NCBI RefSeq assembly: GCF_011038885.2
Contig: NZ_CP064952.1
Coordinates: 868,001-932,000, forward strand
Direction: 5' to 3'
DNA from: Schaalia sp. ZJ405
GTDB taxonomy: Bacteria > Actinomycetota > Actinomycetes > Actinomycetales > Actinomycetaceae
Length of the DNA: 64,000 nt
Shown here: positions 1 to 8,582 of the stretch, one piece after another
Layout: each line of letters opens with the position of its first letter
Numbering within the stretch: position 1 is the stretch's first letter
Made by a program: the position numbers and the translations under genes
The notes under the pieces: generated by a model
The model's database searches: none
What the model was told of the DNA's origin: nothing
Seen by the model: the letters and a program-made list of their open reading frames with translations, nothing else

Positions 1-1
1 T

Positions 2-3000
2 GTGGAGTCGGAGAAGACGTCTCTTAGTGGTGATCGGAAGAGTTTGTCGTGTGAGTATGAGGCGGATGCTACTCATGGGGTTGCCTCTCGTTTTCTGATT
101 CCTGTCACTGTTGATGGTCCTGCGGATTCGCTTGTGCGAGCGAAGATCACGGATGAGGCGGGCGCGGGGAAGTCGGCTGTTGTAAAGGCTGTGAAGATTA
201 TTGGTGGTGAGGGTCTTAATCCGCTGGTCACAGCACAGGACAATACTGATCCTATTTACGCCGGTCGGGGTATGCGGTTTGTTACCCAGGTCTTGTCTGC
301 TCCGAACTCTCGAAAGCCTGCGGGGCCAGTCACTTTTGATATGAAGATCGATTGGGCTGGATCGGGCACACTTTCAAACGTACTGGACACATCTGCTATC
401 TCGTTTAAAGAGAGTGCTTTCCCGTCACGAACCTCGAAGAATAAAGGTATTGATACCAGTGATGATCTAAACGGTGCCACGTGGAAGGCGAAGGTTGATC
501 CGGCTGATCCGTGGCTTTTCCATGTGAGCGTTGATGGTTTTAATGCGCCGGACCCGCGCTATAGGAATTACACGAACGGACAGAGTGCTGGTGGGTGGCT
601 CAATCTTTCCTCTGCTCAGGTCAGTCTGCCCTTTAAGGATTCCGCTACTGCTGAGCAGAAGCTCAATGCGGGAAACGGTTCTGCAACAATAACTCTGAGC
701 AATGTCTCCTATACCACCGCTGATGGTAAATTAACCACAGATGCTGCGGTCGCCGACCAGAATACTGAAGACAATCAAACCGTGTTCGCATACAGTTCGG
801 GCCGCGGACGCTCATATGCGATAGGGTACTTATCCCATTACGGAAACTATGCGCCAAATGGCGCTCCTGTAGCCTTTGAAACTATGTCCGTACTTCCCGC
901 CTCATTACGTGATGGGCAGGGGGTAACGGTTCCTGGGGGTGTCGCTTTTGGTGCAAGCAATATCTTCAGGCCTAGTGGTCCGATTAGTTTCTGTAATATC
1001 CTTCCGAAGGGGCAGGGCGCGCACTTCACGGGTGAATGGTTCATGTACCACAACATCGGGGATGATGACTACGTGGGCGATCCACGTAAAGTGGGGCACG
1101 TTTTATTCACGCAGTGGGAAGGCCTAGAAAATGGTTTAGCTAAGGATACATCGAAGGAATCAGCGAAATCGAAGGCGCTTCAGTCGATTCCGCAGGGTGT
1201 GAAGAACGGTACCTTGGAGTATTACGTGGGTGATACCAGCCTTGATTTTAATGCGGACTGTAATGGCAGTGATGGGTGGACGCGGAATAAGCCGGCGGAT
1301 ATGACAACGGTTTCTGGTATGCGTATCACGGGCACGGATCAGTCCGATGTGAAGCAGGGAACCACTATTGCAAGCACCCATTTCATCACGGTTTATAAGG
1401 TCAATAAAGACACGCCTGCAAAAACAGCGATTTGGTCGTCCTCTTCTTCGACACTCGATGCTGCTCAACCGATGACACCGATTTCGGCGCGTCCAACTAG
1501 CACTGTGAATGCTCCTTATGCTGATGCCCCGGCGGGGTATCCGGGGACGAATGGTGGTATTGATCGTTTTAGTGTGATTGGTGCTGCGGCGCGACATTCT
1601 ATTGAGATTGCGTCTGCGAACCAGAATCCTGAACCGAAGGCAAACGTTCCTGTAAGCATTCAGTGGGGTGCTTATGGTGCTGCGTCGAAGGATTATCCGG
1701 GTAAGTTGACGGTGACCTTGCCTGCGGGGACTACGTATGTTGCTGGGTCTGCGTCTGCTGAGCTTGGTGAGCCTAGTGTTAAGGGGCAGACTTTGACGTG
1801 GGAGAAGGTGACCAAGGGCAATGTTTATCAAAAGGGAACTTTCATGGTTGTTGCTGGCGGTCCGGCAGGGGCGAAGACTCTCTCTTCTTCTTATGTGATT
1901 GACCCTGTTGCTGGTAATGCTGGTGATGATGCCGGTCTGATTAAGGCGTTAACGGTTCGTTCCTCGACGCGGTATGTTCTTAACTCGTCTGCGGATACGA
2001 TTGTCACTGTTAGTGCTCCTAAAGAGTTCGCGGTTAATGATTACACGGGTAAGGTCAGCTTTGACATCATGACCCAAAATGATGATTCGGTGACCCAGGA
2101 CTATGTTTCTACCTTGTCTGTTTTGCCTTATGCAGGTGATGGTCGCGGGACGGATCTGAAGTCTGCGGGTGCGACATTTGTCTGTCAGAAGGTCACCCCT
2201 GCTGCGGGCGCGGAGGTCTACTATTCGAGCGCTGAGGCGAAGGGGATTGATCGTTCTCCTGTGGCTGGGTCTAATGGTGGTGTTGCTGCTCCTGGTGCGG
2301 GTTGGAAGAAGCTTACTGGCAGTGATATTCCGGCAGGGACAACGGCACTGTGGTTCATTAACAAGAAGGTGGCTGCTGGTATTGAACTAAACCATTCGGT
2401 GGAGTGTACTTACACGGGTGATAAGACCGTGAATCCTCGTGGTGCTAAGTTTGGTTTCTCAGCGGTTTCTGCTGCGGCTTCAACCAAACTTAAGACTATT
2501 GAGGCCTCGACTTCTACTGTTGTTGCTCCTGGTTCTCCTCTTAAGGTTGATAAGGCCTGGGAAGCTAACCCGGTTGGTGATGACGGTCTGGTTCATTTCA
2601 ACGGCACGGTCAAGGTTGCCCAGGGTAATAATGGGGCAACTAACCTGACCATTACTGATGATGGTGGTCAGGGGCTGACCGATGTTAAGCTCACCGCGGT
2701 TAAGGCCGTGAGTGGTAACTACAACATTGAGAAGGTTGCCGAGAATCAGTGGAAGGTTGTTGGCCATGTGAGCCCGGTTGCCGAGTTCACCTACGAAGGT
2801 ACAGCAAAGCTTGAACGTGGTCTTGAAGGCCCTGTTGATATTACGAACGCTATTCGTGTTTCTTCTGATGAGAATCCCAAGGATTCATCCTTGGTGTGTA
2901 CTCCAAATACCGATGTCGATAGTGACACCGATCAGTGTGACCTGGTTCAAACCCGGATCTCTCCGACTTTTGCGGTGAAGAAGTCTGGTGGGAAGACGGT

Positions 3001-4324
3001 GCAGGTTGGTCCTGATATGAAGGAGTTTGTGCAGTCGTATGTGGTGAGTGTGTCGAATACGGGTCTTGTTGGAGGCACGTCTGCGGGTGTTGTTGATCGT
3101 CCTGGTGTGGTTGATGGCTTGCGGGTTTCTTCCCTGAGTGTTGATGGCACCAAGGTAAGTGCTGGTCCTGATGGTTCCTTTGCGGTTTCTCCTGGTGTCA
3201 AGCTAGGAGTAGGCGAGTCAAAGGAGTTCAAGGTTGAGGTCACGTATGGGGTTGATCTTGCTGGGATGAGCGCGGCTTCGTGGAAGAGGGTGTCGACCTG
3301 TGAGACCACTTCGGGCACTGCTGGTGGTGGGGCTCGTTCTGGTTTGGTCAACACGGTCCACATGGATGGTGATGACGTGGGCGATAAGGATGGTGCATCG
3401 AATAACACTGCGTGCTCGACTGTGACGGGTAGTGCGGGTATTAGCGTGGTCAAGAAAATTAATGGCCAGGACGCTAATGACGCTCCGGGTGTGGTTGTTG
3501 CTCCGGGTTCTATGATGGATGTTTCCTTCGTGGTCACTAACACAGGGAGCATGCCGTTGAGTGAGCTGACGGTTGTTGATTCGGTGATCACTGATCCCAA
3601 GGCGATTACCTGCCCGGCCAGCGAGTTGGCTGCGGGTGAGTCAATGACGTGTACGGCTAAGCTTGCTGCTCCTGCTCCTGGCGTGCAGCACACCAACACT
3701 GCTAGAGCTGAGGGTAAGGATCCTTTCGGTGTTGTTGTCAGTGACGAAGACCCCGCAAACGCTACCACCCCCGCATTCACGGTTACCAAGGTAGCTAAGA
3801 GCGCTCCTGTGAAAACCAGTGGTGAGGCTGGCACACGCCTGGCTGCAACCTTCGAGGTTAGTGTGGCAAATACCGGACTGGTTGAGGCCGTGTCCTCCGA
3901 CGTGATTGACACCCCCGCTACTCCAGCAGGCCTCAAGATCGTTGACGTTCGTGTTAACGGCACCAGCGTCGATACGGACAAACCATTCGTGGTGATCCCG
4001 GCATCGAAGATCGCTGCGGGGCAGACCCGCACCGCTAGCGTGGTTGTTACCTACGAAGTGGTTGCCAACCTGACCCAGAGCCAGTGGAAATCCTTGAGCG
4101 TGTGCTCCACCGAGAAAGCAGGGGATCCCAGCAAGGGCCTGTTCAACTCGGTCACATCGGATCAGGACGTCACCGGCGCGAATGATAACGACGCGTGTGT
4201 CCCCGTTGCCGACCGAAGCAAGTTGGCACACACCGGTGCTGATCTAGCAAGCCTGCCCCTGCTCGCAGGAGTACTCCTGGCCGCCGGCGGACTGAGCATC
4301 ATGGCGACACGTCGCCGCGCGTGA
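2..4324 (+). CDS. Wall-anchored surface adhesin with DUF11-like repeats, 5' end outside window
   Basis: Only the C-terminal 1,440 residues are present. There is no signal peptide and the frame is open to the window edge, so the true start lies upstream. The visible part is Ser/Thr/Gly/Val-rich, as expected of stacked beta-sandwich domains. Near the C-terminus two related domains of about 150 residues begin at about residues 990 and 1259. Each has an N-x-G-L strand and ends with a two-Cys segment (VSTC...NNTACS; LSVC...DNDACV), so an intradomain disulfide or isopeptide-like stabilisation is possible. Between them, about residues 1145-1250, is a DUF11-type 'NTG' repeat. The end is a textbook sorting signal: LAHTG at residues 1408-1412, a hydrophobic stretch, then RRR. 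LAXTG is the motif known for class E sortases. Codon use turns from T-ending to C-ending around 3740. The ligand is unknown. A strong hairpin follows the stop. Confidence 0.85.
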   Translation: MESEKTSLSGDRKSLSCEYEADATHGVASRFLIPVTVDGPADSLVRAKITDEAGAGKSAVVKAVKIIGGEGLNPLVTAQDNTDPIYAGRGMRFVTQVLSAPNSRKPAGPVTFDMKIDWAGSGTLSNVLDTSAISFKESAFPSRTSKNKGIDTSDDLNGATWKAKVDPADPWLFHVSVDGFNAPDPRYRNYTNGQSAGGWLNLSSAQVSLPFKDSATAEQKLNAGNGSATITLSNVSYTTADGKLTTDAAVADQNTEDNQTVFAYSSGRGRSYAIGYLSHYGNYAPNGAPVAFETMSVLPASLRDGQGVTVPGGVAFGASNIFRPSGPISFCNILPKGQGAHFTGEWFMYHNIGDDDYVGDPRKVGHVLFTQWEGLENGLAKDTSKESAKSKALQSIPQGVKNGTLEYYVGDTSLDFNADCNGSDGWTRNKPADMTTVSGMRITGTDQSDVKQGTTIASTHFITVYKVNKDTPAKTAIWSSSSSTLDAAQPMTPISARPTSTVNAPYADAPAGYPGTNGGIDRFSVIGAAARHSIEIASANQNPEPKANVPVSIQWGAYGAASKDYPGKLTVTLPAGTTYVAGSASAELGEPSVKGQTLTWEKVTKGNVYQKGTFMVVAGGPAGAKTLSSSYVIDPVAGNAGDDAGLIKALTVRSSTRYVLNSSADTIVTVSAPKEFAVNDYTGKVSFDIMTQNDDSVTQDYVSTLSVLPYAGDGRGTDLKSAGATFVCQKVTPAAGAEVYYSSAEAKGIDRSPVAGSNGGVAAPGAGWKKLTGSDIPAGTTALWFINKKVAAGIELNHSVECTYTGDKTVNPRGAKFGFSAVSAAASTKLKTIEASTSTVVAPGSPLKVDKAWEANPVGDDGLVHFNGTVKVAQGNNGATNLTITDDGGQGLTDVKLTAVKAVSGNYNIEKVAENQWKVVGHVSPVAEFTYEGTAKLERGLEGPVDITNAIRVSSDENPKDSSLVCTPNTDVDSDTDQCDLVQTRISPTFAVKKSGGKTVQVGPDMKEFVQSYVVSVSNTGLVGGTSAGVVDRPGVVDGLRVSSLSVDGTKVSAGPDGSFAVSPGVKLGVGESKEFKVEVTYGVDLAGMSAASWKRVSTCETTSGTAGGGARSGLVNTVHMDGDDVGDKDGASNNTACSTVTGSAGISVVKKINGQDANDAPGVVVAPGSMMDVSFVVTNTGSMPLSELTVVDSVITDPKAITCPASELAAGESMTCTAKLAAPAPGVQHTNTARAEGKDPFGVVVSDEDPANATTPAFTVTKVAKSAPVKTSGEAGTRLAATFEVSVANTGLVEAVSSDVIDTPATPAGLKIVDVRVNGTSVDTDKPFVVIPASKIAAGQTRTASVVVTYEVVANLTQSQWKSLSVCSTEKAGDPSKGLFNSVTSDQDVTGANDNDACVPVADRSKLAHTGADLASLPLLAGVLLAAGGLSIMATRRRA

Positions 4325-4365
4325 TGCTACCAACACGTTAATGAACACTAACGCTCATTAACACA

Positions 4366-4412
4366 ACGGTGCGGGTGTGGATCTCAAAAAAAGAGACCCA
4401 CACCCGCACCGT
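4366..4412 (+). terminator. Long hairpin terminator after the adhesin gene
   Basis: The arms 4366-4385 and 4393-4412 pair over 20 bp with one A·C mismatch around an A7 loop (4386-4392). It lies 41 nt after the adhesin stop. No T-run follows, so this is a GC-rich hairpin of the sort common in actinobacteria. It may also stop transcripts arriving from the abi gene on the other strand. Confidence 0.7.
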
Positions 4413-4530
4413 AACTGTTGATGAGATTTGCGCGCTCACATCCACCACGCCCGAGTGGGCAACGGTTTTGCCGCTGGATGCCGACGGGTACGACTGTGCT
4501 TATTATCGCAAGGACTAGAGGAACAGGTTT

Positions 4531-5472
4531 CTAGTTGCAGGTGAGGAGCAGTTTTGTTGGCATGTGCCCATAGCGTGCTGGAGTGGCGATGCCAGCAGCG
4601 AGAAGATCATTGGTGGCGAGGATGGGATCAACGCGAGTTGTGAGCCAGTCTTCCTGGATCCCAGTCTTGCTGGCAATCTGATCGAGCGCTACGAAGATCT
4701 TGTAGACGGAGTGGTCGCTGAACTGGCGATGGTCCTTCTTGGCGCGCCGGGCGATGTTGGGGAGTAGACCTGGCTTGTCGAGTACCGAGTGGTTCCACAG
4801 CTTCGCGCAGTGGGCGATGCGGTTACGCAAGTAGACGAATGCCCGTACCTGGCCCGGCAGGGTGGTGGGAGAGACATTCATGGAGTCTGCCATGTCATGA
4901 AGGACTCCGGACTCGCCGGAGGCCTCGATGAGCCTTGAGAGGCTTCCGAATGAGAATGCTTCGACAGCTACCCAGATGGGCATTCGTGCGTACGCTTCGA
5001 CGCTGTAAGCACTTCCCGTTTTGATGTTGTCACGGTAGTGAGATACGAAGGTCTCTTTACTTTGATCGAGATTCGACAGTGCGTGTTCCTGCACGCGCTC
5101 GTCATTTGGGTCGGGCGGTTGAGTGAATCCTTCGCCGCGAGCAAAGGCTCCTTTTGTGCCGACGCGCTGCGCGTAGTAGTGAGCGAATCTTGTCCTAAGC
5201 AGCACTTCGATGGGGTGAGGAACCTCGTCGCACACGGCGACCAGGTCCTGTTCGGTCTCGTAGAGACGTTGTACTGCCTCAAAGGAGGAACCGTCGAGGA
5301 AGCGGTTGTCTCCTGCCTTTGGGTCAAACTGCCAGTAACGGAAGTATCCGGAGAGACGGTAGTAGTTCACTCGGGAGAGGAACTCGGCTGCTGACGTGGG
5401 GTCTGTCACTGACATGCCACGGTCTTGGAGCAGATTAACTTGTGCTTCGTAGCCGAGCCACAGCTTGTCCAT
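4531..5472 (-). CDS. abiF: AbiF/AbiD-type abortive infection protein (Abi_2 family, HEPN)
   Basis: This is a 313-residue Abi_2 family protein. The N-terminal block NYYRLSGYFRYW (residues 36-47) is the family hallmark. Two R-x4-H motifs are visible: R93-T-R-F-A-H98 and R216-N-R-I-A-H221. R-x4-6-H is the RNase active-site signature of HEPN domains. Known Abi_2 members act in phage abortive infection, and the inferred activity here is an RNA-cleaving toxin. The start is ATG at 5472 with an AGGAAG-like ribosome site just upstream. The gene stands alone, with no adjacent protein antitoxin, but a structured element lies 22-72 nt upstream of the start. Degenerate phage-type genes follow at 5.9-6.3 kb, so this is accessory DNA. 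Family assignment is firm; activity and target are inferred. Confidence 0.85.
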   Translation of the reverse strand: MDKLWLGYEAQVNLLQDRGMSVTDPTSAAEFLSRVNYYRLSGYFRYWQFDPKAGDNRFLDGSSFEAVQRLYETEQDLVAVCDEVPHPIEVLLRTRFAHYYAQRVGTKGAFARGEGFTQPPDPNDERVQEHALSNLDQSKETFVSHYRDNIKTGSAYSVEAYARMPIWVAVEAFSFGSLSRLIEASGESGVLHDMADSMNVSPTTLPGQVRAFVYLRNRIAHCAKLWNHSVLDKPGLLPNIARRAKKDHRQFSDHSVYKIFVALDQIASKTGIQEDWLTTRVDPILATNDLLAAGIATPARYGHMPTKLLLTCN

Positions 5473-5494
5473 GAACTTCCTAGAGAATGAAAGG

Positions 5495-5544
5495 CCCCGG
5501 TCATTTGTGCATTGTCCCTTACGGGACTAGAGGCCTGACCGGGG
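5495..5544 (-). ncRNA. Candidate structured RNA upstream of abiF
   Basis: Directly upstream of the abiF start is a nested hairpin. The outer arms CCCCGGTCA (5495-5503) and TGACCGGGG (5536-5544) pair perfectly over 9 bp. Inside, GTCCC (5514-5518) and GGGAC (5523-5527) pair around a 4-nt loop. A family of structured RNAs upstream of abiF genes is known (the abiF RNA motif), so position and shape fit. The strand is assumed to be that of abiF. It could instead be a terminator-like or leader hairpin; the true RNA ends are not visible. Confidence 0.45.
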
Positions 5545-5741
5545 ATCTATCGCGTCCTACGGTATGCCGCGGTGACCATCTCGTCAATGCCAAATGCCGA
5601 AACGAAGCGTTTCCAGGCAGAGATCCAGCTCATTCCTAACCGAAGCCGAGGCAGGCTGAACGATTGTCGCATCCTAGCTCACGAGGGCCGTCGCCCTTGC
5701 CTCAAGCTCAACGGCACGGGGGAGGATAGATCGCCCCTGCT

Positions 5742-5767
5742 GGGAGCCCTCTGGGTAGAGGGCTCCC
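5742..5767 (+). terminator. Perfect 11-bp hairpin, terminator-like
   Basis: The arms 5742-5752 and 5757-5767 (GGGAGCCCTCT / AGAGGGCTCCC) pair perfectly around a GGGT loop. The surrounding stretch 5545-5910 holds no convincing intact gene. It does contain a 27-codon frame at 5831-5914 with a GGAGG site, probably the leftover start of a lost gene. Confidence 0.5.
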
Positions 5768-5910
5768 GCTTTCGCGCGTCCGGCGCGGGGTGAGTTGTCG
5801 ATATCGGGCCTTCTGGAAATGGAGGCACTGATGGCCCCCATCGACTATGCAGATATTAACTTCACGCCACGCAACAAGGAGGGATTGCGAATCCGACCGC
5901 GCATTAGGCG

Positions 5911-6318
5911 TTGAAGAAGGCCCAGCGAGCCGAGTCCGGTGACCGGCCACTTGTCAACATCTGCTCCCCATACTCAGGAGATAGTGAAGCGAACGTTGCA
6001 TTGGCGCGTGAGCTGTGTGCGCATGCGGAGAGCGTTCATCGAAGCCGGTTTCACACTCTCGGGCTGCTGTATCTGGATCAAAGACTCCCTCATTCCGGGA
6101 TGCTCGTCGTATCAGTGGCAGCACGAACCGGTGCTCTACGGGTGGAAGCAGGGTCCAAGCACAAGTGGTTTGCTGACCGGAAACAGACCACGATCTGGAA
6201 CTTCGCCAAGCCACGAAAGAACTCCGACCACCCGACCTCCAAGCCGCTGGACCTGTTGGCGTATGGAGGCGGTGGCGGGGCCATTTTGTGTTTCCCGCAA
6301 TGGGTACGCGGGTGGTGA
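5911..6318 (+). pseudogene. Mosaic remnant: DUF7768/DUF4406-like start joined to frameshifted phage DNA methylase
   Basis: Three pieces of coding sequence lie in two frames. In the frame of 5911, residues reading LVNICSPYSGDSEANVALAR (about 5950-6030) resemble the N-terminus of phage DUF7768/DUF4406 proteins (nucleoside-deoxyribosyltransferase-like fold). In the next frame, about 6030-6160, AFIEAGF...CIWIKD...HEPVLYGWK matches the core of phage N4/N6 DNA methylases. Back in the first frame, about 6160-6275, ADRKQTTIWNF...HPTSKP matches the methylase C-terminal part, with the usual HPT-x-KP motif. At least one frameshift and a junction or deletion are needed to explain this order, so neither protein can be made. 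It is best read as prophage debris. Confidence 0.6.
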
Positions 6319-6510
6319 AAATCGTTGTGGCTCAAAGCCTTGTCAGTACAGACCTTGATCCACTGACAGGAGGGGTACGTCGTAAATATCGGCGGACCAC
6401 TCGGGAGTCTTGACGAGGCCGTCGGCTCCCTGTCCTCCTAGGCGCTAGGACGAGTTTGCGGACGCAAGCACTGTTGAGTGTGCATGTTGTGTAACGGCAA
6501 ACCCGCGGTG

Positions 6511-6771
6511 CTAGGCCAGGGCCGAAAACGCCTTCTCCAGCTCCTCTGGTGTGGTGGAGGGGTTGTCGGAGAGGACGCAATTCTTCATCGCGGTGGCAAT
6601 GATGATGTAGCCGGCCTTGTTTAGGGCGGAGGTGACCGCCGCGAGTTGGTGGATAACATCGACGCAGTTGCCGCCGTTTTCGACGCTCTCGATCACGGCG
6701 TTGAGCTGGCCGCGTGCACGTTTAAGCCGGTTAAGTGCCTTGCGGTGTTCGGCCGCCATCGATGTTTCCAT
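6511..6771 (-). CDS. cstR: CstR/CsoR-family repressor, probably persulfide-sensing
   Basis: This is an 86-residue DUF156 (CsoR/RcnR/FrmR) helical repressor. The ATG at 6771 is chosen because GAGGAAAG lies 7 nt upstream; a longer frame from 6804 lacks such a site. With this start the two conserved cysteines fall at C36 and C65, the same numbers as the CsoR copper ligands, but the His expected at 61 is Ala. Loss of that His with both Cys kept is the pattern of CstR-type persulfide sensors rather than Cu(I) sensors. The divergent neighbour is a CoA-disulfide reductase/rhodanese, and the intergenic space carries a CsoR/CstR-type palindrome (6858-6873). The model is derepression of both genes when reactive sulfur modifies C36/C65. 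The family is sure; the ligand is inferred. Confidence 0.85.
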   Translation of the reverse strand: METSMAAEHRKALNRLKRARGQLNAVIESVENGGNCVDVIHQLAAVTSALNKAGYIIIATAMKNCVLSDNPSTTPEELEKAFSALA

Positions 6772-6857
6772 GAGATCACTTTCCTCACGTGTGTTGTGAA
6801 CCATATCGATTGAGTGTACGCAACTAGTTGCGCGGCGCGCGCTCAGACCACTAGCCT

Positions 6858-6873
6858 ATACCCCAGGGGGTAT
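6858..6873. promoter_or_regulatory. CstR/CsoR-type operator
   Basis: ATACCCC-AG-GGGGTAT is a perfect 7-bp inverted repeat with a 2-bp spacer. It sits between the divergent repressor (start 6771) and the CoA-disulfide reductase (start 6897). TACCC-GGGTA palindromes are typical operators of the CsoR/CstR family. Confidence 0.8.
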
Positions 6874-6896
6874 CTCGAGTAATGGAGGATGAGCTA

Positions 6897-8561
6897 ATGA
6901 AGATCGTTGTTGTTGGAGGGGTCGCCGGCGGAATGTCCGCGGCTGCGCGCCTGCGCAGGCTACAAGAAAACGCCGAGATCGTCGTCCTCGAGGCGGGCCC
7001 CGAAGTCTCTTTCGCGAACTGTGGCCTGCCCTACTACGTCTCCGGGGAGATCACCGATCGCGGCGCGCTCCTCGTCCAAACCCCCGAATCACTCAAGGCC
7101 TCCCTCAACCTTGACATCCGCGTGAACTCCACCGTCACCGCACTTGACCCAGACGCCAAGACCGTCCAGGTTGCCGGTCCTGAGGGCAACTACGAGCTTT
7201 CCTACGACGAACTCGTCCTATCGCCCGGCGCGGATGCATTCCGTCCCGCCATCCCCGGCATCGACTCCGCGCGCGTGACCACGCTACGCACCGTCTCCGA
7301 CGCCCACACGCTCGACGAGATGGCGAAAGCTGCAAAGACCGCCGTCGTCATCGGCGCAGGCTTCATCGGGCTCGAGGCCGCAGAAGCGCTCAACATGCGC
7401 GGAATCAAGACAACCGTGGTCGAATTCGCCGACCACGTCCTACCCCCGCTTGACCAGGAGAGTGCCTACTACGTCACCGCCGAACTCGACCGTCTCGGGA
7501 TTGACGTGCGCACCTCCACCTCCGTCACGGCCATCGAAGAAGGCGAGGGGACCGGGATTACGATCCTTTCGGACGGCTCGCGCATCGCGGCAGATGCCGT
7601 TGTGCTCTCCGCCGGCGTCCGCCCCCGTACCGCCACCTGGGAAGCCGCCGGGGTTGAATGCGTGGACGGGGCCATCATTATCGACGAGCACGGACGCACC
7701 AGCGTTAACCACATCTGGGCTGTCGGCGATGCCGTCACCTCCACCGACCTGGTCACCGGCACCAAACGCCCAGTCCCGCTCGCAGGACCGGCCAACCGTG
7801 CAGGTCGCCTCGTGGCAGATGCCATCTCCGGCGACCTCTCCCACCCCATCCCCGCCACGATCGGAACCGCGGTGGTCCGCGTCGGTAAACTGACCGCCGC
7901 CATGACTGGCGCCAACGAGCGCGCCCTCGCCGTGGCAGGCATCAAGCACCACACCATCTCTCTCCACCCCGCCAACCACGCCGGATACTTCCCTGGCGCC
8001 ACCCAACTCCACATGCGGATGCACTTCGGCGTCGATGGCAAGGTCCTCGGTGCGCAAGTGGTGGGCGAAGACGGCGCAGACAAGCGCATTGACGTGCTCG
8101 CCACCGCCATCAAGGCAGGCATGAATGTGGCTGACCTCATCGACCTCGACCTGGCCTACGCCCCGCCCTACGGCTCTGCCAAGGACCCGGTCAATATGGC
8201 CGGCATGATGGCCGCCAACGTCCTCGATCACACAATGGACATATGGCATTCCAAGGATCTTGAGAAACTCCGGGAGGACCACCTCATCCTCGACGTGCGT
8301 AGCCGCGGTGAGTACACAAGAGAGGGCCACATCAAAGGCGCACTCAACATCCCGCACCTCGAAATTCGCGAGCGAATGAACGAGATCCGCGAGGCCGCTG
8401 CCGGGCGTCCGATCGCGGTTCACTGCAGGTCGGGAATGCGCTCCTACCTTGCACACCGTCAACTCGTGCAGGCTGGCTTTGAGTGCGCAAACCACTCGGG
8501 CGGCATGATCACCATGCTGGCAGAACTAGGCGAAGGCGCCGCCGGCGTCATCGTTAAATAA
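6897..8561 (+). CDS. CoA-disulfide reductase with C-terminal rhodanese domain (CoADR-Rhd)
   Basis: The product is 554 residues. The start is ATG 6897, 8 nt after GGAGG; an in-frame ATG at 6882 overlaps that site and is less likely. Residues 1 to about 330 are a two-dinucleotide-binding flavoprotein fold (GGVAGG at the N-terminus, second Rossmann motif GAGFIGLEAAE). The single redox Cys is C42 in SFANCGLPYY, characteristic of CoA-disulfide/CoA-persulfide reductases. The dimerisation domain runs to about 445. A rhodanese domain follows, with active-site loop CRSGMRS (C510). Fusions of this type reduce CoA persulfides and polysulfides in the cytoplasm. The divergent CstR-like gene and its operator support a role in reactive sulfur handling. 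The next gene is 21 nt downstream. Confidence 0.9.
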   Translation: MKIVVVGGVAGGMSAAARLRRLQENAEIVVLEAGPEVSFANCGLPYYVSGEITDRGALLVQTPESLKASLNLDIRVNSTVTALDPDAKTVQVAGPEGNYELSYDELVLSPGADAFRPAIPGIDSARVTTLRTVSDAHTLDEMAKAAKTAVVIGAGFIGLEAAEALNMRGIKTTVVEFADHVLPPLDQESAYYVTAELDRLGIDVRTSTSVTAIEEGEGTGITILSDGSRIAADAVVLSAGVRPRTATWEAAGVECVDGAIIIDEHGRTSVNHIWAVGDAVTSTDLVTGTKRPVPLAGPANRAGRLVADAISGDLSHPIPATIGTAVVRVGKLTAAMTGANERALAVAGIKHHTISLHPANHAGYFPGATQLHMRMHFGVDGKVLGAQVVGEDGADKRIDVLATAIKAGMNVADLIDLDLAYAPPYGSAKDPVNMAGMMAANVLDHTMDIWHSKDLEKLREDHLILDVRSRGEYTREGHIKGALNIPHLEIRERMNEIREAAAGRPIAVHCRSGMRSYLAHRQLVQAGFECANHSGGMITMLAELGEGAAGVIVK

Positions 8562-8582
8562 ACACAGAGAAGGACAAACACA

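Noticed and set aside
2947-4231. Long minus-strand open frames inside the adhesin gene
   Set aside because: They are mirror frames of a biased coding sequence without ribosome sites or domain-like content.
5572-5793. Plus-strand 73-codon frame after the abiF upstream region
   Set aside because: No similarity, no ribosome site, and it runs through the perfect 5742-5767 hairpin.
7440-8495. Minus-strand open frames across the CoA-disulfide reductase gene
   Set aside because: Antisense shadows; the plus-strand frame has all catalytic motifs.
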